DNA of 64,000 bases. Source: Cucumis sativus. Its lineage: Eukaryota > Streptophyta > Magnoliopsida > Cucurbitales > Cucurbitaceae. The stretch is from NCBI RefSeq assembly GCF_000004075.3, contig NC_026655.2, positions 5,766,001 through 5,830,000 on the forward strand, written 5' to 3'. The notes under the pieces were generated by a model. The model was not told where the DNA came from. It was given only the letters and a program-made list of their open reading frames with translations, and searched no databases. Each line of letters starts with the position of its first letter. Position 1 is the first letter of the stretch. The position numbers and the translations under genes were made by a program. Shown here in pieces: positions 12,671-24,693 of the stretch.

Positions 12671-13810
12671 TTGTATCATATGATTCTAGTGCTTTTTCAT
12701 TTTGATTTCCTGCTCATATCTCTTGTGGAAAAAAAGAAAAAGAAAAGGAAAAAAAAGGAGAGTATTAGTACTGAGACAATTTTGGAAAAATCATTTTGTT
12801 GATTACCATATTTGCTTGGCATTCTCTCCATAAGTAATTTTGTATGGAACTGGAATAGTTGTATTGTTTATTCAAATAACACAATAAATACAATGCAATG
12901 ACCTTCCAAAATGGACGTTTTGTGGGCATTAAAATCTTCATTTCGTTTAACACTGCTTTACCAACATTTCTCAGTACTTTTATTTTCTAGTGACTGGTTT
13001 GTTCCACAAATATGATAACTTGTAGATTGATGTTGAGTTGCACAATCTAAACAATTTCGTATATTTAAATTCACTGAGTTAGTCGGACTTGACTAATATG
13101 TAATCGAGTTTTTTTTTTATTAAAAAGTCTAGAATTTGAAAATTTTTAGTGTATGCAACTTTAGAATTTGAAATTTGCAAGTGAAAAATTTTAGTGTATG
13201 CAACTTTAGAATTTGAAATTTGCAAGTGCTGAATTATTTTAGAATGCTTTGGAAAAATTTTAGTGTATGCAACTTTAGAATTTGAAATTTGCAAGTGCTG
13301 AATTATTTTAGAATGCTTTGGATTAGTCGTATTGGATTGGGTATATATATTTCATGTTATCTTATTATAAAATTTATAGCATAAAACGGGTTTCTAAATT
13401 TATTAATAATATCCAAACTCAAGTCAAACTACTTGTATTATTTATAAAATTTTATCAAAACAAGTAGAACACATGTTTAAATCAAAATTCAGTTTCTTAA
13501 CTTACTACCAAACACCAAACAAATTTTGATCGTCACATGTGCTCGTGTGCGCTATAGAGAGTTATGGTGTGTAGCTGAGTAAGAGTTTGTAGAATGACTT
13601 TCCAAATACTTAACCTTATAAATATTTAGAAAGTCGTTCCATTTGGAGATCAATCTAGAACTCAAGATTTACAAAATAAAAACTATAACATTAAGAAAAT
13701 AGCTCAAAATTTAAACACCAGCGAACATTTCACTTAATATAGTAAATTACAAGAGTGCTCAAAAGATGTATCTTTCAAAAGATGTATCTTTTAATTTCTG
13801 CTTGTTGCTC
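12671..13810. other. Intergenic between convergent B3 and TEL2 genes
   Basis: The 3' flanks of the plus-strand B3 gene and the minus-strand TEL2 gene meet here. The only structure I see is the imperfect tandem array at 13140-13322; the rest is AT-rich and non-coding. Confidence 0.6.
13140..13322. repeat. Three-copy imperfect tandem array
   Basis: A core of about 40 bases beginning TTTTAGTGTATGCAACTTTA recurs at about 13144, 13189 and 13258. The second and third copies each carry an extra about 25-base extension (CTGAATTATTTTAGAATGCT), so the array has nested periods of about 45 and 69 bases. Confidence 0.9.
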
Positions 13811-16800
13811 CTAATATTTCACATCGGAGAAGGGGATTTTGATCGTACCCTTCGACAAATCTGAAGTAAAAGCAATGTTTTTTGGCTTGAAAGTACTGTT
13901 TGCAGATTCTAGTGTTCGAGTGGCTTGGAGAGCCATTTCAGAATGGAGTTGGAGGCACGTCATAGCCATCTACAAACCAAATAAGCAATTGATGAAAATG
14001 GGCATAGTGAATTTGTAAAATGATGTCGTTGTGCAAATTAAATAGAGAACAAGAAATATGTAGGATGTAGAAAATGAAAGAGCTTGTAATGGAAGAGTGG
14101 AAGTAATTAGATATGGATCTTAGAACCTTGCATCCTCACTAGTACATGTTGAAAATCCAGTAAAAAAGAAAAATCCTGCAAAAGTGTCTTGTGTATGTAT
14201 CTATCTATATGAAAAAGTGTTTTTGACAGTAAAATGCGAAACATTCTCACAAACAATGCTCTACCATTTTATTAAGAAATACTCGTTCTTTTTTTTAAAA
14301 AAATGCAATATCACTCTTGACCTTTCATAGATGTTTCAAAACTACCCTCCAAGTAGAACTCCATTAGAATTTTGGATGAACATTGGAGCAGCGTTGAGTC
14401 ACAATTTTCATTTTAGGTTACCACCACACAATTTCAAGTCCCAATTTTTATTTAGCCTTCTAGCAGATTTCTACTCCAATGACATTTTGAAACGTTTATG
14501 AAAAGATCAAGGGTAGTACTGTAATTTTCATATAAATAGAATTAGTTTGACCTTTTACTTTTGCCAGCCTTGCTGGAGTCACTCGATAGACTTTCAAAAA
14601 GTACTTTCTAAATCAACAGATGGTACTACCAACGACTATAAAGCACATGAAAACTTAGTGTATGATCTTCTCAGTTTTAACCTTTAAAATAACTTACCAT
14701 ATAGCATTCTCTATCTGGGTCAGAGTCAGCTACATGAAGGGACCATGTGCGAACCCATTCAAGTCCATCAGATATTTCAACGTTTCCTTCGAGCAAGCTG
14801 GATACTATATAAGAGGGATGTATTGCTACCAGTATGCATGAAGCTGCAAATAAAACAGCTCGCCTGACATATGCTTCCTTGTGATGGCATACCTCACTGC
14901 ATAAAATGGAAGTTTTGCAGTAAGGAAATCAATAACAAGCATGGAAGAATAAAAAGCATGGAAGATTGTTATACTTCTGTTAGGCCACCAATCATTTGGC
15001 AGTATAGTAGAAGAGAAAAAAAGGGGAGTGTACACGTTATAGGGAGTGTGGTTGTTAGAGCTGGGACCCACAGTTAGTTAGTTGGAGCGAAGTGATGTTT
15101 AAATAGTGAAAGGGAAGTCCCCGAGTGGGTATGAGAGATTTTAGGAGGCAGGGAGGGGGGTAACTTTTTCTTTGTTCTCCTTTACCAATTACTTTCTGTT
15201 TAGGGATTGCTAATATATCAATCCTGTGTACTTGTTCTGATATTTTCATTGAATAAGATTCATCTCCATTCCGGAGTTCTATCAACTTCCTTGAAAGCAA
15301 AAGCTTAAGTTGATTGGGTTAAGGTAAATCTAATGATATCAATACCTAACCTAATGTTGTAAACCATCTACCAATTCAACTAGTCGACTACACATTAGAT
15401 AAATACCTGGATCTTAACATATCTAAAAGAGGAGGGGCAAGTGCCGATGCTTCAGGATGCATGGTTGCACATTTCATGCACACACCAAGCATATATATGA
15501 GTTTTCCTAAGACAATGAAATCCCTATTCAACAAGTCCACTCCATGTCTTTTCTTATCGAAACCTTGCATAGCTGGAAGCATAAAGGCAGCTGCATGCCC
15601 TGGGAACTTATTATGAGACAACTCCATTTCATTATCTTGCATTTTAGCTGATTTCAGGCTCCAGCGTCTTGTCTTTCCTCTTTTGACATGACCAGGTTTC
15701 AAGGGTAGTTCTCTCTCATAACTATTTGACCAGTTCGGTAAGGTTCCTGTTCCTGATATCTCTTTCCAGGAACCAGCTCCAGGAGGTCCTTCATTACTTG
15801 GCAAGAACCATGGTTGAGTCTCGGCAGTGGTAGCTATGAGAGTCCTTGATTGATGTTTTGTCTTCATAGTCTTCGCATTAGAAAGCTCCTGAGCTGCATC
15901 AGTCATGACATCAAGTATCATTATGCGCTGACTGGTATCCACATTAGGTGAATATAGTAGTTTATTGAGAATATTAAGAGATGCCACTGGACACATAACA
16001 ATCAAGGCAACCAACGCCCTTTGCCTCTTGTCTTCAGTTGAATCTTCCTCTCCTTCAATAGCTATGTCAGAGCATCGAACTTGAACAAGAGTTCTTACAA
16101 GATCTGATGCTACATGTCTAAGTTCATCAGGTGATGCTCGTATGAGCTTTTCAGAAATATCAAGAGCTCTCTCTACCTGCAACAGAGATGGTCAATTAGA
16201 TGTCAAGAAAAGAACTTTTATCATTTTATAAATATGACAAACCATAGGATCTCTCAAACAAAATACAGAACATTACAATCTCACAAACACAACACCTTAA
16301 GCTAATTTGACCAAAATAGGAAAGCATGATCTAACTCCTGGACATTAACCACCAAGAAACTTGAATGACTCACCCCTTCAACATCATCAGATTTACGGAG
16401 TGACCCAACTACATCGACCAACTGTGATAATTTTTTTTTAAGATCTGTGTCATCATCAGACAAATCATATGGCTGTAATGATGAGTCACTGGTGGAATCA
16501 GATATATCACTGTCATTATCCTCATTTTCATCCTCAGAAACAGATCCACAATTTAAGCTAGATGGATCAACAACCTCATCTGGATCAGCCAACTTAAACT
16601 CCCAAATTTTCTTATTTTTCCTTTGTATATTATCCCCAGTCTCCACTTTGGCAGCATGAGTAGCTTCCTTTTTCTGAACCAAAGTAGTAGAGCCTTTTAT
16701 TTCGTTAGATTCAGTGTGTGCACCAATTGCACAATCTATAGTCCCTTTTCTATGAGTAGTTGACCCAAACTCCCAATCTATGGTGTCTCCCATGCAATTA

Positions 16801-19800
16801 TCATCAAGATACAGAGGATTGTTGGGGTCAATAACTTTAGAGAACACGAGAGCAACATTGCTAGCCATTTTCCGAATCCACTGATTAGGATTCTCCAACC
16901 TACCTGAAAGTGAACAAAAATGTTATAAGAAAAATTACACTTGCAAAAAAGGAAATTTTATCAAAATTGGACTTACAAGTAACCCCTTGAAGAATTGAGT
17001 GCATAACGGTCTTAGTTTCATCAAGTTCCTCTTTAGACATTAACTCAAGAGAGAGACCAACCGCTGCAGATATATCTGATATGCCAGTTAATGCAAACAA
17101 ATTTCAACAAGTGCAACAAAATACAAGACCCTTTGGTGAAGCAGGAATATAGTGACTAAACAAATCATTTATTATTCACTTTCATTTTCACTGTAATAAT
17201 GAATCATTGGTATAGGGCCTAGAAAGAATGAAAATGCGGATACAAGCTTGCTGCTCAATCGTGGCTGATTGAACAAACTCCTTTTTGGACCACACTTCTA
17301 CCAGACGCTGCACAGTCATTAAGAGGCTGCTATTATTATTGCCTTTCTTGAGACAATTGGCATCAGGCGGGCATTCTAGAATAGCAAACTGTAGAACCCA
17401 GCGCAGGCAATGAATGGGGAATACTTTCCAGACCAAAAATTTGTCAACGAAAATGGACCTACAAAAGTAGGTTAGAAATAATCAAAGGGCTCAGTTAGAC
17501 CAAAATCAACCAGACCCCTCAAAGAACTGTTATGCTTTTAAGATGGAAAAAAATACATTTTTAAGCAGCCTTTGCTGGCTAGCTTAGTCAAATTTATAGT
17601 TGTTAGTTTGTTGCTTTTTCAAAGATTTGCAGTTAGGTCTTGCGTGTACATTTAATGACAGATTAGGACAAATCAATTCATTTAAATAAAGAGGTTAAGT
17701 TCAACCACCTGTTGCAAGAACTAGAAACCAATACACTCCTAGTTATACATATCAAGAATGATATTAATTGATAAATGAATCGGTAGACATAATTAACTTG
17801 TAAAAAGAATTGTCAAATACATGATCTGAAGACATATCTAATGTAATTCCTTTTTCCCCTTCTTTAGGTGAAGGAAGGTGGGGAAAACATGAATTGGATC
17901 TGTGGATCTAGATAACTGACCTTACTGACATTCGTAATCTTAGACTACGATGAAAAAGTAGCCAAAGCACCCAGTAGGCATCAACATCACTTTCACATGT
18001 AGCAGCTAGCTGATGTAAAAGCTGCTCAGAAAATCTTTCAACAGCATAATTATCTTTAATTGTTTCCATTATCTTCAACCAGAACTGGGAATTGGGGTTT
18101 GATTCAAATACATCAGCGACAGCTGAATGAATATTCAACATTACAACATCATGGACGTGCTTCACAATACGTGGAAGTAATTCATTTAGTAACAAGTCTG
18201 CCAAAACAGAAAAACCAAATAATTTGGTATGTATCCTGTGTGATGAAATAAACTTAACAGAGCATAAACGAATACCTGAAAGATGATTAAGTATACCGAT
18301 TACACATACATAAACAGCATTGACAATCTAATTCCATTCCAATTTGATGATTTTTAGCTATATTTAGTTTTATCTAAAAGGAGATATACCGATAGACCTC
18401 CTATCATATACAAATATAGTAGGAGAGAAAAGAAGAATCAGAAGTAGCACGTGTATAGAATAGCACGTGAGAGTTAGTGGGGAAGGGATTAGAAGTTAGT
18501 ATAAATAATTGAGTAGGAAGGGCGGGAAAGTTAGTTAGCATCTTGTGAGAGAAAGGAATTACTCTGCTCTACCTTAAGAGATAGGTTAGCAGTGGCATTA
18601 AGGTTGATCTTGTATTCAGGAACTCGTTCCTATTCTATTTATCAATAATATTCATATTTCACACCAATTGGATTTCCATCATATACAGATTAACATACGG
18701 ATAATCCTAAAAATAATGGCTTTTGGCAGCCTTTTAATTATGTCATAACTCATAAGGGTTCACGCAAGGTGAGTATTTTATCAGTCATAAATGAAAATCA
18801 TCCTATTGCTTGGATATCAGGGTTCGCACAAGGTTAGTAGCATCATCCTTTCATGTCATACTATACTATGACATGAAACGCTGCTTATCACTTGTATGAA
18901 ATTCCTCCTGCATTTGTGAATAATGAAGAACGTGGCAACTATAAAAGAAGATATAAAGAGACGTGCAGAACACATCGCATTTCCTGCTTAGTTGATAGAT
19001 TTATTATTGTCTCTAACAGTTGGATGGTGGCTTGATAAAGAAAGAGCCAAAGGACAGGCCCCTTATCACGGAATGTGGGATAGAAAAGCACCTCCTCCAT
19101 CATCAAATAACACCCTTTGTTCTAGGCCAAGAAAATGAACATTAAGAGCTTCCAAGATAAATAAAGCTTTAGACATATTAGCCTCATTTCCTTCCTATGT
19201 ATAATAGTCACCTTAAGTCTTAACTACTGGCACAAAGCTGATGTACATCAATCAAACTAACAAAAAACCACAAAGGATCAAAGAGCATTAAAGCGAGACA
19301 AATCAGCAACTTCATCTTCATTCTTATTGCTTATGCCTAGGAAATGGTTGATGGTTAAAAAAAATTAGAAAGAAAAAAGTCCATTTTCAACTTCATATAG
19401 AAAGAACTATAAAAAATAGGGACTTCCTAGCTGAAATCAAGAAGCATGAAGGCAACTTAGGCATTGGTAAGAATAAAAACTGGTGTGCCAATTGTCGAGG
19501 ACATAAATAGTTGAACAGCTTTCAAACCAAGACTGACTCTTCATGAAATTATAAGTTTTTATAAAATAAGCATTAGGAGAAAAATGGAGGGAAAAAAAAC
19601 CCCTACTACTACACATTAATCTTGCTGACCTGTAGATCCACGTCGACAAATGCGAGAAAATGTCTCCCCCACAAACATCATGGCGCCATCAAGTTCAATA
19701 TTATTAGAAGCTTTTGCTTCTACTAGAGAAAGGAATTGATTGGTAATCTGCTTGAAGAACGAGCTAAAGTCTATTGTAAGGAAAAACAGAATCAATAACA

Positions 19801-22800
19801 CTCACTGAGAAAAGAGTGCAATGGTGGAAAATTTTCACAACTCTATTCAGAGCAAAATGCATAATATATCAGGCAAGCCCATTAAATATTAAAATGTGTA
19901 AATATTTATCCTCATATGAAACTTGTTTAACACATACGAATTCCCTAAATATAAGCTCCACCTCCACACACCAGGAATTAGAGAGAAGGATACTGTGATG
20001 ACAAGGAGTTGGGTGCTCTCGGTTGTGCTTTATCAGGAACTGATGTAACAATTTGTGCAACCTTAGAAATGACTGGTATGGTGCGTTCAGTCATAAAATT
20101 CTCAAATTTGCAGGATTCCCCAAATTCTTTTGCCATCTGAAGCACCCCATCCTTCTCAAGCAAGCAAAGTACAATCAATCTGTCTTAATAGAAATGAGAA
20201 CAAGGTCAAGCATTAGCAGTGCAAGCCAAAGAAAACTCTCGTATTTTTTATAACAACCTGAACTCAGCACACAGTAAAAACCTAAAAAAAGACATTCAAC
20301 CAAGGAGACGAAACTGAGCATTGGGAAGTACATAATCAAGGCTGCTAATGTTTTCAAGATTGGATGATGTGACTTGTTAATTCATTAAGCAATTGTTACC
20401 AAAACAAAAAAGGGAATATATCAATTTACACCATGAACTATAGAGGTTGTATCAATTTAGACCCTGAACTATGGATTTAAACCCTAAACTTTGAGAGTTG
20501 TAATAATTTAAACCCCGAACTTACATGATTGTAGCAATTTAAACCCTCCATTATGTTTTATTTGGATGCACATATGAAAATTGGGGGTTTAAATTGATAT
20601 ATTTATGTAAGTTCGGAGTTTAATTTGATACATTTGTGAAAGTTCAACATAATTAATTGGGGTTTAAAGTGAAATAATTATTAGTGCAAGGTTCAAATTG
20701 ATACAAACACCATAGTGCATAGTTCAAATTGATACAACCCCCACAGTTCAGGGTGTAAATTGATATTTGCCCAACAAAAAATAATCAATTATCTTTGGAT
20801 ATGCTGTAAAAGGAGGGGCAAATAACAGCAACTTTCACAAAGACTGCATAAAATTAGTGGCCTGTCCCAACCTCTCAGTATTTGAGCGTATAGCTTTAGT
20901 ATCAGCTCCATCACTTGCATTCGACTGCAGACAAGGGACAAGGTTCTGAACAACTTCAATGGCAGGTCCATCAACAAAGAAAGTGTCATATAAGTGCATC
21001 TTTGCCAAAAAAGGGAAACATGCCAACCAACTGGATGCAAGCTCTGCACAGATGGGCAACGCATAACAAATACAGCTGTTTATTTCATGGTCATTTTGGG
21101 CAATAGATCAACATGCTATTTCTAACCAGCCATTTCAGAACCTAAACCAAATAATTTAGGATTTAGAGGGTTAACTAGCAAATGAGTTTAGAGTATCTTT
21201 GTACAAATGAATTAATCAACAATTCCCTTCAAGTTTCAACTATGGTAAGAAACACTTTTCCACCACTCATAAGTAGGGTATGAAATTATTTGTTTTTTTT
21301 TTTTGTATAAGAAACAATTCCATTGATAGTATGAAATTACAAAACAAATGGTTGTCTCGAGGACAGATCACAAAAGGCTTTATCCATTTTGAAAGAAGGT
21401 TAGTACAGCGAGCATTTACAGCAAGTCAGCTAGGTACAAATTTATTTTGTTGATTTAATTTTCAATCGGACACATTTCTCAAATCATAGACAACATTAAA
21501 CAGAAGAGAAACTTAAACATACAATAATGAGGACTCCTTTTGTAAACACAGCATTCTTTTCCTAATTTCAATTCGTTCAACAAATATGAAAGCATGAACC
21601 TAAAGCAGAGTGGGAATCTTGCCCATCTTCCCTTAAAAAGAAAAATAATTTTTTTTCCAGAAGATCGTGGATCATTCCACATCTCTTACATCTCATTCTT
21701 TGTGTCCATACTTGTCTATATTTTCATAGAAAAATAGTAACAGCGCATGAGTGCCTAATCCACACAGCTGAAACTTAGTAAAACTGTAATAGAACAGAAA
21801 AACTAATTATACATAATAGATGACTAAAAAGACTAAACATTACCAAGTAATAAAACCCGGGACAATGCTGAGAATGCAGCTCCATTATAGAATGCATTCC
21901 AACACTCCAGCCTCTCACTTTTGGATGGGTGCCTCGAACTGAGAATCTGTATGCACCACAAGCAGAAACCTTACTACCTGACGTATGGAAGATAGCGATT
22001 CCGAAAAGAAATGCTGGCTTGATTGTGAAGGATTCTATAAATTATATTAACCTGGTCCCTGTAGCTCTCACCAACACATGCTGCAATTTTTTAACGCATA
22101 AAACAAACAAATAACCAATAAATGGACTTCAAATGAGCTTTTAGTGCACAGTTTAGAAATTTTGCAGTGAAATTAAAAAATATGTTAGAATGCGAGAGAC
22201 TCAATATGGAAAGATGAGCAATCCTAACAATTCAACTAGCCTTAATCTCAGACCCGTGGATAACCGTTTGATTTTTTTGTTTTTTTTTTAGTTTTTTAGA
22301 AATTAAGCTTATAAACACTATTTTCATCCATTACTTTCTTTTTTTTTTTATCCAAAGACTTGTTTTTTGAACTTGACTAGAAATTCAATGTTTCTTTTAA
22401 CATTGGGGTGAAACAAACATAACCATTTAAAAAAAAAAAAAAAAAAAAACACTAACTATTGGGTTTTTGGTTTTTAGTTTTTGAAAAATAAGCCTACAAA
22501 CACTTATTTCGCCCCTAAATTCCATACTAAGTTATATACTGCCTATCAATGTTTTAAAGCCAAGTTTTCAAAACTAAAGAAAGTAATTCTTAAAAGCTTG
22601 TTTTTGTTTTTGAAATTTGCCTAGCAATTAACTTCGCTCAACAAAGATGAAAACATTATAAGAAATTGACAGAAAATGGACTCAATTATCAAAGACAAAA
22701 AACGAAATGGTTATCAGCATGTTCATTGGAACTTAAATATTCATTGGATGAAAAAGTGAGGTAATAGCTAAACATAAAATGATTATCAAACAAGACGCAC

Positions 22801-23130
22801 TAGATGATCTAGCAACAAACAGCAGCAGAGGAGGGAGGAGAGCAAGAAGACTTATTTGTAGCTCATAATTCACAAATATGAATGACATAAATTATTCTTA
22901 GCACATTTCCTAACTACCATAACCAATTCGTTCGTAAAAAAGTGCAGGCTAAAGAGTTGAGACTGACCGGCGATTACAGACGCATCTACAGGGAAGAGAA
23001 GAACAGCTAAGGAATGAAGGGCAGATATGACTTGGTCAACGTGCTTCGCATTATTTATCGTCGAGATAACCTCCGCCACCTTCTCGACGACCATTGCCTC
23101 AAGCTCCCTCTTCTTTCCGCTGTCCTCCAT
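13811..23130 (-). CDS. TEL2: TEL2/TELO2 homologue (telomere length regulation protein), 13 exons
   Basis: Minus-strand exons 23130-22968, 22017-21978, 21938-21844, 21043-20872, 20179-19994, 19763-19630, 18197-17921, 17458-17244, 17075-16977, 16903-16374, 16176-15407, 14896-14698 and 13969-13811 keep phase throughout and give 1012 residues, the size expected for plant TEL2. Recognisable blocks are ASSWLACFPFLAKMHLYDTF, MMFVGETFSRICRRGS, GLSLELMSKEELDETK, the conserved C-terminal TELO2 region (ERALDISEKLIRASPDEL, MLPAMQGFDKK, DLLNRDFIVLGKLIYML) and a final helical part (HKEAYVRRAVLF, DSDPDRECY). The acidic Asp/Ser-rich stretch in exon 10 resembles the CK2-phosphorylated linker that contacts R2TP in other eukaryotes. 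TELO2 with TTI1 and TTI2 stabilises PI3K-like kinases (TOR, ATM, ATR). The Arabidopsis orthologue I recall is EMB2423 (At3g48470). The two small exons 2 and 3 are the least certain joins. Confidence 0.9.
14978..15284. mobile_element. Solo LTR in TEL2 intron 12
   Basis: The 307-bp segment begins TGTTAGGCCACC and ends GAGTTCTATCA, the TG..CA ends of a plant LTR. It is flanked by perfect 5-bp direct repeats ACTTC at 14973-14977 and 15285-15289. No internal retroelement sequence is present, so it is a solo LTR fossil. A related LTR lies at 18412-18681 in another intron of the same gene. The superfamily (copia or gypsy) cannot be told from the LTR alone. Confidence 0.85.
18412..18681. mobile_element. 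Probable solo LTR related to the 14978-15284 copy, in TEL2 intron 7
   Basis: The segment shares with the 14978 LTR the blocks TATAGTAG.AGAGAAAA, GTTAGTTAG and a CAATAATATTCAT-type 3' part ending in ATCA. Direct repeats TATAC (within a longer ATCATATAC) flank it at 18407-18411 and 18682-18686. It is an LTR fossil that looks older and less complete than its relative. It contains two CACGTG/GCACGTG-like motifs. Confidence 0.6.
20412..20772. mobile_element. Mutator-type MITE with 9-bp target duplication, in TEL2 intron 4
   Basis: The 361-bp element has long terminal inverted repeats. The left end starts GGGAATATATCAATTTACAC, and the right end, read on the other strand, starts GGGCAAATATCAATTTACAC. 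The repeats continue through CTGAACT..GGTTGTATCAATTT. Perfect 9-bp direct repeats AACAAAAAA flank it at 20403-20411 and 20773-20781. The interior is made of variants of 'CAATTTAAACCCTGAACT' in both orientations and has no coding capacity. A 9-bp duplication with long inverted repeats fits a non-autonomous MULE. Confidence 0.85.
21292..21435 (-). mobile_element. Non-LTR retroposon 3' end with poly-A (minus strand), TEL2 intron 3
   Basis: A poly-T run (21292-21304) precedes GTATAAGAAACAATTCCATTG and ATGAAATTACAAAACAAATGG. Read on the minus strand this is a tail ending in poly-A. It matches the piece at 11636 in motif order. The limits are approximate and the class (LINE or SINE) is inferred. 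Confidence 0.55.
22250..22630. repeat. Paired 'GTTTGGTTTTT' repeat in TEL2 intron 1
   Basis: Two similar units, about 22258-22420 and 22460-22625, each run from TTTTTAGTTTTT(G/A)AAAA..AAGC through TATAAACACT..TTTC to a C/TAA..GCTTGTTTTT..AACTTG(A/C)CTAG segment. Long A or T tracts lie between and within them. This looks like a dispersed AT-rich repeat present twice in tandem; no ends could be fixed. Confidence 0.5.
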
Positions 23131-23375
23131 GGTTAAAGCTTCATCTTCTGCAATTTTGGTGCGAAACTCTTCTTCTCGAAGGAAAATAGCACGATAACTA
23201 TGAAATTACCGATGTACCCCAATTGATAATGGGCTCCATCGATCGGCCCGTAACTGAGCCAGCTCAGGCCCATTAGTGAAAGGTCCAAAACTCAAAACCT
23301 ACGTTTCACCAACGCGACTTAGGCCCGGCCACCGCTCCGAAGAGGAAGTGCAAGACGGACCACCGGTGAGTCGCC
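23131..23375. promoter_or_regulatory. Divergent promoter shared by TEL2 (-) and bS21c (+)
   Basis: Only 245 bp separate the two start codons. The interval carries site II motifs TGGGCT (23230-23235) and GGCCCA (23267-23272) plus further GGCCC-rich boxes, and I see no TATA box in either direction. This is the usual layout of a bidirectional housekeeping promoter in plants. Both 5' UTRs must lie inside it. Confidence 0.7.
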
Positions 23376-24693
23376 ATGGCCGCCGCTGCAACTTCGTCTA
23401 TCACGAATTTCTTCTCCTTCCTCTCCATCTCGAAATCATCACAAATACATCATAACTCCGTCTCTATAAACCTCCAGTCTCTTCCAAATTCTAAACTGAC
23501 TCGGTTGTTTGCCTCCAGGGGCAATGTTGCATCTTCTTCCCAAGAACCTAAGGGTGTTCCCTTACGCATTTTAAATTATAATATTCTGATCACCGTGGGT
23601 GAGAACGAGTCTGAAGACCAGGTGGTGAATCGGTTTAGGAGACAGGTCTTGAGAGCAGGAATTTTGCAGGAGTGTAAGAGGAGAAGATTTTTCGAAAATA
23701 GCCAGGCGAAGAGAAAGAGGAAAGCTAGGGAAGCTGCTAAGAGGAATCGCAAGAGGTTAGTTGATCTCATTTCTAAATCAAAATCAGATGAGTTGTTCAT
23801 GGCTGAATTTGGTTTCTGTGAGATTTTGTTGTTTTTGAATGGTCTGCTTTCTTTCATTTTCTTTGCAACCAAATAGTGTATTTCGATATCAACTTCTTAA
23901 CTGTCTCCCTCTGTCAAATGCTGAATACAAATCTTGTGGTTCATTGATCCACGACCACCACTATTGTTCTTCTTGATTTCATTTTCCCCTCTTCCTTTTT
24001 AAATCTTCCTTAACATTTTCTAGAACTCAGAAGCCAGCTTCAGATTGATCAATATCAATTAACATTTTCTAGAACTCAGAAGCCAGCTTCAGATTGATCA
24101 ATATCAATTCAAAGAATTAGTCTACTCAAAATTTCTTCCATTTTAGTGGGAGAGAGGGAAACAGGGGATAGTGAAGATTGTTCAATTGCAGGTTGAAGCT
24201 TGAGTAAAAGTTATCATAAAAAAGGGAAACTAGAGGTTGAAAATATCTGAAATTAGCTGTGAAGAAACAGCTATAACTGAAAGATGCTGCTTAGTTACAA
24301 TACAAGGTGACCCATGATTAGCATTGAGGTTATTGGTAAAGAAGGTCACTTCTTGCGGGTTGTGTTGCTTGCTGCAAACATCCCAAATTGTTGTGACTTG
24401 ATTGAATCTGTCTCAACTCTCCTTGGGTTCTGTGTTTTAAAAAAAATGAAGAATGGGAAAAATGTAGATTATCATTCAGCTCATTCTCATTGTAGATTCA
24501 GATTTTTGTGTTTCCATGTTTTAATGCAAGCAATGGTTTAAAGTATATGTGATTCTCCAACTGCAGAAGGTTTAGGAGGCCTCAATCAATAACTGGGGAG
24601 CAGCCAGACCAGAAAACCCCTGAGAGTAAGAACAGAGATGAGGAAGATGACAACTGGGACTTTTACCAAGTAGACCTTCCATACAGTCCATAA
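23376..24693 (+). CDS. Plastid 30S ribosomal protein S21 (bS21c), two exons
   Basis: Exons 23376-23755 and 24567-24693 join in phase to 168 residues. The first about 50 residues are Ser/Ala-rich with few acidic residues, fitting a chloroplast transit peptide. The bS21 core follows (ENESEDQVVNRFRRQVLRAG, then ECKRRRFFE), continuing into a very basic stretch (KRKRKAREAAKRNRKRRFRR). The acidic C-terminus (DEDDDNWDFYQVDLPYSP) is a plant extension. bS21 binds the small subunit near the mRNA exit region. The Arabidopsis plastid bS21 I recall is GHS1 (At3g27160). The gene shares its promoter region with TEL2. Confidence 0.9.
24012..24109. repeat. Perfect 49-bp tandem duplication in the bS21c intron
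   Basis: The 49 bases starting AACATTTTCTAGAACTCAGA occur at 24012-24060 and again, identical, at 24061-24109. Perfect identity in non-coding DNA suggests a recent duplication. Confidence 0.95.

Noticed and set aside
18690-19620. Possible extra exon in the long TEL2 intron 7
   Set aside because: The flanking exons join directly in phase with family continuity (RICRRGSTG to DLLLNELLPRIV), so no exon is missing.
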